20,874 nt of DNA, from assembly GCA_023253235.1 (NCBI GenBank), contig JALRHE010000385.1, forward strand, positions 1 through 20,874. Direction: 5' to 3'. Positions within the stretch are counted from its first letter, which is position 1. Each line of letters begins with the position of its first letter. The stretch is from Steroidobacteraceae bacterium. Its GTDB lineage: Bacteria; Pseudomonadota; Gammaproteobacteria; Steroidobacterales; Steroidobacteraceae. The notes beneath the pieces are model-generated. The model did no database searches. It saw nothing but the letters and a program-made list of their open reading frames with translations, and was not told where the DNA came from. Position numbers and translations under genes: made by a program. This document shows positions 16,378 to 20,874 of this stretch, in pieces.

Positions 16378-17281
16378 AGGTCTCCGCCGACAAGATTTGT
16401 CCAGCGACATCACGAACGTTTTCGAGAAAAGCCGATTGCAAGGTCGTCAGGGGTGAGTCGATCCGGTGCACGGCATACAGAGAAACCGGGATCTGCGGTT
16501 CGAGCACTCTGCTTTGAATCGACGTTTCGGTTGGCGCACCAGCGGTGAACGGATCCACCATCGCGACACCCTGCCCCGATGCCACAAGAGAGCGCGCCAC
16601 CTGATAGGTCTGCACCCAAGTCGACACCTTCACCGGCGGCGATAGCGCGCGTATTCGTGTATTGATCTTACGACCGAGATCATCCTGCAGAGTCAAACCG
16701 ACGACTTTGGCACCGGCCAAACTCGACATCGACAAGGGACGCGCCAGATCACTGGCGCTCCAATGGCCGGTTGGTGCAATCACCATGACCTGCCCTTCGG
16801 AGAGCAACTGGCAGCGAATACGCGGATGCTCGATCTGCTGCAACGTCAGACCGACGTCACACTCATGCAGCAACAAGGAGTTGAGCATCTCCCGTGTGTG
16901 CTGGGTAAAAAGATTGATCTCGACCTTGCGGAACGTTTTTCGCATCCGCGTCACGACGTTGGGGATGAGCGTGTTGGCTAGTGTCGGCGTGCTGACCACG
17001 CGCAGCATCTCTGCATCGCTCGGCTTCAAGTTGACCGCCAACTGTTGCAGTTCGGCGAGCTCGTCGGCAATCCGTTCAATTTTCGGGCGCAGCACCTCAC
17101 CCTCACGGGTTAAACGCACCCTCCCCATCACACGGATGAACAGCGGATACCCGAGCTGTCGCTCGGCTTGCTGCAATAGCTTGGTCGCGGCCGGCTGAGA
17201 GATATTCAGCAAGCGAGCGGCGCCGGTGACGGATTCCGCCTGCAACATCGCTTGGAACATTTCGATGTATCTGAGCCGCAT
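16376..17281 (-). CDS. LysR-family transcriptional regulator, opine-regulator-like
   Basis: A 301-residue LysR-type regulator. The winged helix-turn-helix occupies about 1-62, with the recognition region VTGAARLLNISQPAATKLL (18-36), followed by a linker helix and a periplasmic-binding-protein-like effector domain (about 90-300). From memory the N-terminus resembles the OccR/NocR group, which senses opines, that is, N-substituted amino acids; this would suit regulation of an N-acyl-amino-acid enzyme. The gene lies 18 bases after the tri-haem cytochrome gene and 12 bases before the deacylase-like gene, in the same direction, an arrangement unlike the usual divergent LysR layout. The target may be an upstream promoter outside the window or the dgcN operon. 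The effector is unknown. Confidence 0.92.
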   Translation of the reverse strand: MRLRYIEMFQAMLQAESVTGAARLLNISQPAATKLLQQAERQLGYPLFIRVMGRVRLTREGEVLRPKIERIADELAELQQLAVNLKPSDAEMLRVVSTPTLANTLIPNVVTRMRKTFRKVEINLFTQHTREMLNSLLLHECDVGLTLQQIEHPRIRCQLLSEGQVMVIAPTGHWSASDLARPLSMSSLAGAKVVGLTLQDDLGRKINTRIRALSPPVKVSTWVQTYQVARSLVASGQGVAMVDPFTAGAPTETSIQSRVLEPQIPVSLYAVHRIDSPLTTLQSAFLENVRDVAGQILSAET

Positions 17282-17299
17282 GATCGAACTACCGTTCCA

Positions 17300-18559
17300 T
17301 TACCGCTGACGCGCGACCGACTCTTCAGTCACCGCAGTTCCGGTGTGACCCCAGGAGTTGCGAACGTAGGTCGCGATCGCCGCGATCTCGTCGTCACCCA
17401 ACTTATCGCCGAAGGCCTCCATCATCTTCCAACGCCGCTTTTGCCACTCGATCGACGGCGCGATCTTGGGTCGATCGGGTCCGCGAAGGATGATATTGAC
17501 CAAAGATTCCGAGCTCGGTGCATTGACGACCGCGCTGCCTGCCAAGGGCGGACCGGTATCCGATCCGCCGGTTCCTTCGGGCTGGTGGCAGGTACCGCAA
17601 TGGATGTTGTAGAGGATGCGTCCCTCGCTCATCGTGTCGACGTCGAGCGTGCTCGACTTCACTTTCTGCTGATTGGCGGGTAACGATTTCAAGTACACCG
17701 CCATGGCGCGTACATCGGCAGGCGGCAACTGACGGAGACTTGCCACCACTTCGTTCATAGGGCCGAACACCGCAGCTCGCCGACTGATACCGCGATGCAG
17801 ATACCCGGTCAAATCATCGACGGTCCACGCGGCCAACCCACTTGGGCTATTGGTCAAGTTACTCGCTGCCCACTCTCGAGTACGCCCATCCGCATCGGTG
17901 TGCGCATGGACACCCCCCGTCATGAGGAATTTGGTGTCCTCTGCGCCCAACGCATTGCGAGGACTGTGGCAAGCGCTGCAATGCCCGAGCGCCTCGACCA
18001 GATACGCACCACGATTCCACTCAGCACTCTGATCTGCCTTGCGTACGAAACGTGCGTCCTCGAAGAACAGGGACTTCCAAGGCCCGAGAAGCGCGCGCTC
18101 ACCGAAAGGAAAACGCATTTGGTTGGCGGGCGGACGCTGCGCTACCGGCTTCAGACTTTTGAAGTACGCATAGAGAGCCGCGACATCGGCATCAGCCAAC
18201 TTCGTATAGGCGGTATAAGGAAACACGGGATACAGATGCTCGCCGTTCGGACGAGTTCCGGATCGCAAGGCGGCAGAAAATTGCGATAGCGACCAACTAC
18301 CGATACCCGTCGTTCGATCGGGCGTGATGTTGGTCGAATAGAGCACGCCGAAGGGCGTGTCGAATTTCAATCCACCCGCATATGGCTGCGCGCCCGGCTT
18401 CGTATGACAGGCAACGCAGTTACCGGCGATGGCGAGGTAACGCCCCCGCTCAACTGCGGAGCCCGTCGCTGCGTTAGCCATCGCGACCCCAGAAAGCGCG
18501 ATGAGTATGGCGACACCTGCATGACACAGGCGTCGAAGGTGGAACAAGGGATCGCCCAT
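17300..18559 (-). CDS. Periplasmic tri-haem cytochrome c, dehydrogenase-subunit type
   Basis: A 419-residue exported protein with a signal peptide (about 1-31) and three CxxCH haem c sites: C48-H52, C193-H197 and C320-H324, each starting its own cytochrome c domain. Likely distal methionine ligands are M147 (NQMRFPFG), M267 (GPMNEV) and M373/M374. The three-domain layout matches the cytochrome subunits of membrane alcohol, gluconate or aldehyde dehydrogenases, which carry electrons from a flavin, PQQ or molybdenum enzyme to the respiratory chain. No such catalytic subunit is encoded in the window. The start codon shares one base with the stop of the beta-propeller gene (TGATG), so the two are probably made in fixed ratio and may act together. 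Confidence 0.92.
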   Translation of the reverse strand: MGDPLFHLRRLCHAGVAILIALSGVAMANAATGSAVERGRYLAIAGNCVACHTKPGAQPYAGGLKFDTPFGVLYSTNITPDRTTGIGSWSLSQFSAALRSGTRPNGEHLYPVFPYTAYTKLADADVAALYAYFKSLKPVAQRPPANQMRFPFGERALLGPWKSLFFEDARFVRKADQSAEWNRGAYLVEALGHCSACHSPRNALGAEDTKFLMTGGVHAHTDADGRTREWAASNLTNSPSGLAAWTVDDLTGYLHRGISRRAAVFGPMNEVVASLRQLPPADVRAMAVYLKSLPANQQKVKSSTLDVDTMSEGRILYNIHCGTCHQPEGTGGSDTGPPLAGSAVVNAPSSESLVNIILRGPDRPKIAPSIEWQKRRWKMMEAFGDKLGDDEIAAIATYVRNSWGHTGTAVTEESVARQR

Positions 18560-19686
18560 CAGTCTGCCGTCACCAATCTAAATTTCTGGATTCGCTTGCC
18601 CGCAGACTCTGCTGCGTAGATGTTGCCCTCGGAATCGAAGGCAGCTTGATGCACTTGCTTGAGCTGACCCGCCCAAGGCCCATACTCACCGAAGCGATAA
18701 ACTTCCGACCCATCGCTGCGGCGGAGGATACGGATCTGAAAGTTGCCGATATCCGTCACGGCGATCAGTGTCTGCGAGGCATCGGGCCAGAAACTGATGT
18801 CACCCACGGTACCCGGCGGCAAGGTCTCGGTGCCGATGCGATGCTCGGCGACGAAGCTGCCATCCGTCTTGAATATCTGCATGCGATTGTTGTCGCGATC
18901 ACAAACATAGACCAAAGAATCACGTGACACGGCGATGCAGTGCACATTACGAAACTGCTGTGAGATCGGATTATTCGGTGAGTAGCGCGGCACGTCGTCA
19001 TCCGTGGGCGGCTTTCCGTAGGCACCCCACAGTCGCTTGTAAGCACCCGTATCGGCGTCGAAGACGATGACCCGATGATTGCCGTAGCCATCGGCGATGT
19101 AGGCATCGTTGGTTTTCGGATCCACGGCGATCGCTGCCGCACCGAACAACTGACTGGTATCGCGACTGTCGCGCTTTCCATCGGCGCGACCGATCTGCAT
19201 GAGGAACTTACCCTCACGCGTAAATTTCAAAACCATCCCATCAGGCTTGAGCCCTTCGGGAGTGACTCGTGTCGAGCTGCCACCGATCCAAACGTGACCG
19301 CGATGATCGACGGTGACTCCATGCTCGATAGAAGGCCAATCGTAGCCCTCACCCGGACCACCCCAGGCATGCACGACGTTGCCCTCGCGATCAAACGCGA
19401 TGACAGGCGGAGCCGCGACACAGCAGCGCGACGCGGGCGGATTTCGCGACGCACTCAACTCACGCATATTCAACGTTCGCGGGCGATTGACGATCCAGAT
19501 CAGACCGTCGGCGTCGACGAACAAACCGCCGATCTCACCGATCACCCAATTATTCGGCAGCGGAAGCTTGGGCCAATTCGCCTCTACTTCGTAGCGAATG
19601 GTCTTCGGTACTTCGACAGCCAGCACGGAAGCAGAAGCCGACCAGACGGCGAGCGCGAGAGCAACGATTTTCACCCGGATCGACAT
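18559..19686 (-). CDS. Exported NHL-repeat beta-propeller, amidating-lyase-like
   Basis: A 375-residue periplasmic protein with a signal peptide (about 1-23). The rest is built of NHL-type blades with recurring phrases such as GGLFVDADGLIWIVNR (53-68), HGVTVDHRGHVWIGG (122-136), AIAVDPKTNDAYIADGYGNHRVIVF and HCIAVSRDSLVYVCDRDNNRMQIF. It resembles bacterial proteins labelled peptidyl-alpha-hydroxyglycine alpha-amidating lyase, which in animals releases glyoxylate from hydroxyglycine peptides; that activity is unproven here. An adjacent C88-C89 pair lies in the insertion before the second clear blade. The ATG at 19686 is chosen because a GTG extension to 19731 would place the start inside the terminator hairpin. 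The gene is coupled to the cytochrome gene downstream and follows the TonB receptor. Confidence 0.85.
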   Translation of the reverse strand: MSIRVKIVALALAVWSASASVLAVEVPKTIRYEVEANWPKLPLPNNWVIGEIGGLFVDADGLIWIVNRPRTLNMRELSASRNPPASRCCVAAPPVIAFDREGNVVHAWGGPGEGYDWPSIEHGVTVDHRGHVWIGGSSTRVTPEGLKPDGMVLKFTREGKFLMQIGRADGKRDSRDTSQLFGAAAIAVDPKTNDAYIADGYGNHRVIVFDADTGAYKRLWGAYGKPPTDDDVPRYSPNNPISQQFRNVHCIAVSRDSLVYVCDRDNNRMQIFKTDGSFVAEHRIGTETLPPGTVGDISFWPDASQTLIAVTDIGNFQIRILRRSDGSEVYRFGEYGPWAGQLKQVHQAAFDSEGNIYAAESAGKRIQKFRLVTAD

Positions 19687-19702
19687 GCAACCCCCAAAAC
19701 GA

Positions 19703-19736
19703 GCCGCGTGCGAAGCAGTGACGCTCCGCACGCGGC
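19703..19736 (-). terminator. Strong hairpin between TonB receptor and propeller genes
   Basis: A perfect 10-bp GC-rich stem (GCCGCGTGCG at 19703-19712 and its complement at 19727-19736) with a 14-base loop lies 7 bases after the receptor stop. On the minus strand it is followed by TCGTTTTGGGGG, a short T run. It may terminate the receptor transcript or act as an attenuator, because only 16 bases separate it from the next start codon. Confidence 0.6.
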
Positions 19737-19743
19737 CGCCGGC

Positions 19744-20874
19744 TTATAGCTTGAAACGAACTCCCACTCGGAAGTTGCGACCCAACTGATCGAACAAAGT
19801 CGGGTTGGTCGACGGCGTGCCATAAGCACTACCGGCGGGGCCCGGCGCCACGATCGGCGGATCCTTGTCGAGCAGGTTGCGAACATTCAGGAAGAACTCG
19901 TAGGACGAGTCATTCGCACGCTCGAGGGTATAGGTGAGGTTGGCATCCACGACGAACTGACCATCGATGCTGTTGTCATTGATGGTGCGGTTGAACGAGT
20001 TCGATGCCGGGCACCCCGTGGTGCACTCGACCCAAGCCGTGTTGTAGACACCCGAGCTGATGCCGCGGCCAGTCACGGTCATCGCATACGGACCTGACTT
20101 GTAACGCGCCGTCAGACGGTACATGTAGTCCGGCGGACCGTCACCGCTATTGCTACCCACCGAGTCAGTCGGCGTGACGATGCCATCGTCTTGGTAGTTT
20201 TCGAGGTAATGGGTCACGAGACCGCGCAACTGCAAGTTGCCATCGTTACCCGCAAGACCAGGAACATCCATCTGGTAGCTCAACTCGAGGTCGATACCCC
20301 GATTGATGCGCTCCGCCAAGTTGAAGGGCGAGATAGCGATTTCGGTGATGATGTTCGTGCCGCCTGCTGCCACGCCGCGAGTGATCGCTGCGCAGTAGAC
20401 TTGGTTACCCTCGAAGCAACGATCGACGATCTCCTGTGCAGGCAGCGAGCCGATGGCACCCGCGAGATCGATTTCGTAGTAGTCGACCGACGCGTTGAAC
20501 CCCGGCAAAGCAGCCGGCTGCAGCACGACACCGAAGCCCCACTGATCCGCCTCTTCAGGCAGCAAGTTGGGATTACCTCGGTTGACACCACGGTATTGCG
20601 TATTCGCGTTGTTGTTGAACGGATCGAGCACGTTGTTGGTGTTCGATGTGCCGGCTGCAAACAACTCGCCGAGGTTCGGCGCACGGATGTCGCGTGAGCG
20701 GGTCAAGCGGAAGCGAACGTCGTCATTCGGCGAATACGTCAGACCCACCTTCCAAGTCGTCACCGCACCCGAGGTGCTGTAATCGGTACGACGAACGGCC
20801 GCGTTCAAATCGAGCGCCTCGGCCATCGGTTTGCCCGCAGCCAGTGGCACGACCGTTTCGACGAAGGCTTCCTT
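19744..20874 (-). CDS. TonB-dependent outer-membrane receptor, C-terminal part (5' end outside window)
   Basis: The reading frame is open from base 20874 to the stop at 19744, giving 376 visible residues. They cover the last strands of the 22-strand barrel: the start reads KEAFVETVVPLAAGKP, followed by LDLNAAVRRTDYSTSG, then RLTRSRDIRAPNLGELF, all typical of this large receptor class. NLLPEEADQWGFG and NLLDKDPP are further family segments, and the protein ends NFRVGVRFKL, close to the aromatic-ended barrel terminus, here with a final leucine instead of phenylalanine. Two cysteine pairs (CFEGNQVYC, CTTGC) suggest disulfides in outer loops. The plug and TonB box lie outside the window, so the substrate cannot be read. 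It precedes the propeller and cytochrome genes in the same direction. Confidence 0.93.
   Translation of the reverse strand, partial: KEAFVETVVPLAAGKPMAEALDLNAAVRRTDYSTSGAVTTWKVGLTYSPNDDVRFRLTRSRDIRAPNLGELFAAGTSNTNNVLDPFNNNANTQYRGVNRGNPNLLPEEADQWGFGVVLQPAALPGFNASVDYYEIDLAGAIGSLPAQEIVDRCFEGNQVYCAAITRGVAAGGTNIITEIAISPFNLAERINRGIDLELSYQMDVPGLAGNDGNLQLRGLVTHYLENYQDDGIVTPTDSVGSNSGDGPPDYMYRLTARYKSGPYAMTVTGRGISSGVYNTAWVECTTGCPASNSFNRTINDNSIDGQFVVDANLTYTLERANDSSYEFFLNVRNLLDKDPPIVAPGPAGSAYGTPSTNPTLFDQLGRNFRVGVRFKL

Noticed and set aside
19687..19731. GTG start extending the propeller protein by 15 residues
   Set aside because: The codon lies within the terminator hairpin, and the extension would precede an otherwise normal signal peptide.
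1..20874. tRNA, rRNA, CRISPR, insertion sequence, prophage or integration-site signals
   Set aside because: No cloverleaf-like, regularly spaced repeat, transposase or integrase sequence was recognised on either strand by reading.

Overview
The window is a compact, almost entirely minus-strand stretch of a GC-rich (by eye about 60 %) Gram-negative chromosome. It holds 13 complete protein genes and two that run off the edges. A long TonB-dependent receptor of the type common in Gammaproteobacteria and sphingomonad/caulobacter-like Alphaproteobacteria, a MoxR/Bat cassette, an opine-type LysR regulator and a DgcN/DgcA pair point to an environmental proteobacterium, most likely a gammaproteobacterium that scavenges peptides or peptidoglycan. 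That placement is inference. I see no tRNA, rRNA, CRISPR array, insertion sequence or phage gene, and no gene-free stretch reaches 300 bases; the longest is 121.

From the left: (1) a two-component pair, with a hybrid 7TMR-DISM histidine kinase (552-3170) overlapping by an ATGA junction a response regulator (1-555, cut by the window) whose receiver domain runs into what looks like an AraC-type helix-turn-helix. (2) A 121-bp divergent control region with four copies of GGAATGA (three direct, one inverted), then the only plus-strand gene, an unrecognised 104-residue protein (3292-3606). (3) A four-gene operon read leftward from 8030: dgcN (D-glutamate N-acetyltransferase), dgcA (N-acetyl-D-glutamate racemase of the enolase superfamily), a GltS-type glutamate symporter, and a fold-type III PLP enzyme of the D-threonine aldolase/D-serine dehydratase family. 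Together they make a plausible D-glutamate and D-amino-acid uptake and catabolism unit with its own promoter and a dyad operator candidate.

(4) A MoxR-DUF58-Bat cassette (8128-14731) follows upstream. Its Bat proteins are condensed into two large fusions: an 884-residue protein with two von Willebrand A domains and a BatC-like tail, and a 694-residue protein joining a BatD-like half to a BatE-like TPR/SH3 half. Buried signal-peptide-like segments mark both fusion points. (5) Farther upstream lie an exported N-acyl-D-amino-acid deacylase-like amidohydrolase, a LysR regulator, a tri-haem periplasmic cytochrome c, an exported NHL beta-propeller resembling peptidyl-hydroxyglycine amidating lyases, and the C-terminal part of a TonB-dependent receptor. 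A strong hairpin sits between receptor and propeller.

From the right edge to 8128 all genes point the same way with gaps of at most 57 bases, so receptor, periplasmic oxidation or cleavage module, regulator, deacylase and MoxR/Bat cassette could share transcripts. A working model, which is inference, is import of D-residue-containing or modified peptides by the TonB receptor, processing in the periplasm by the propeller, cytochrome and deacylase, then uptake and conversion of released D-glutamate by GltS, DgcN and DgcA.
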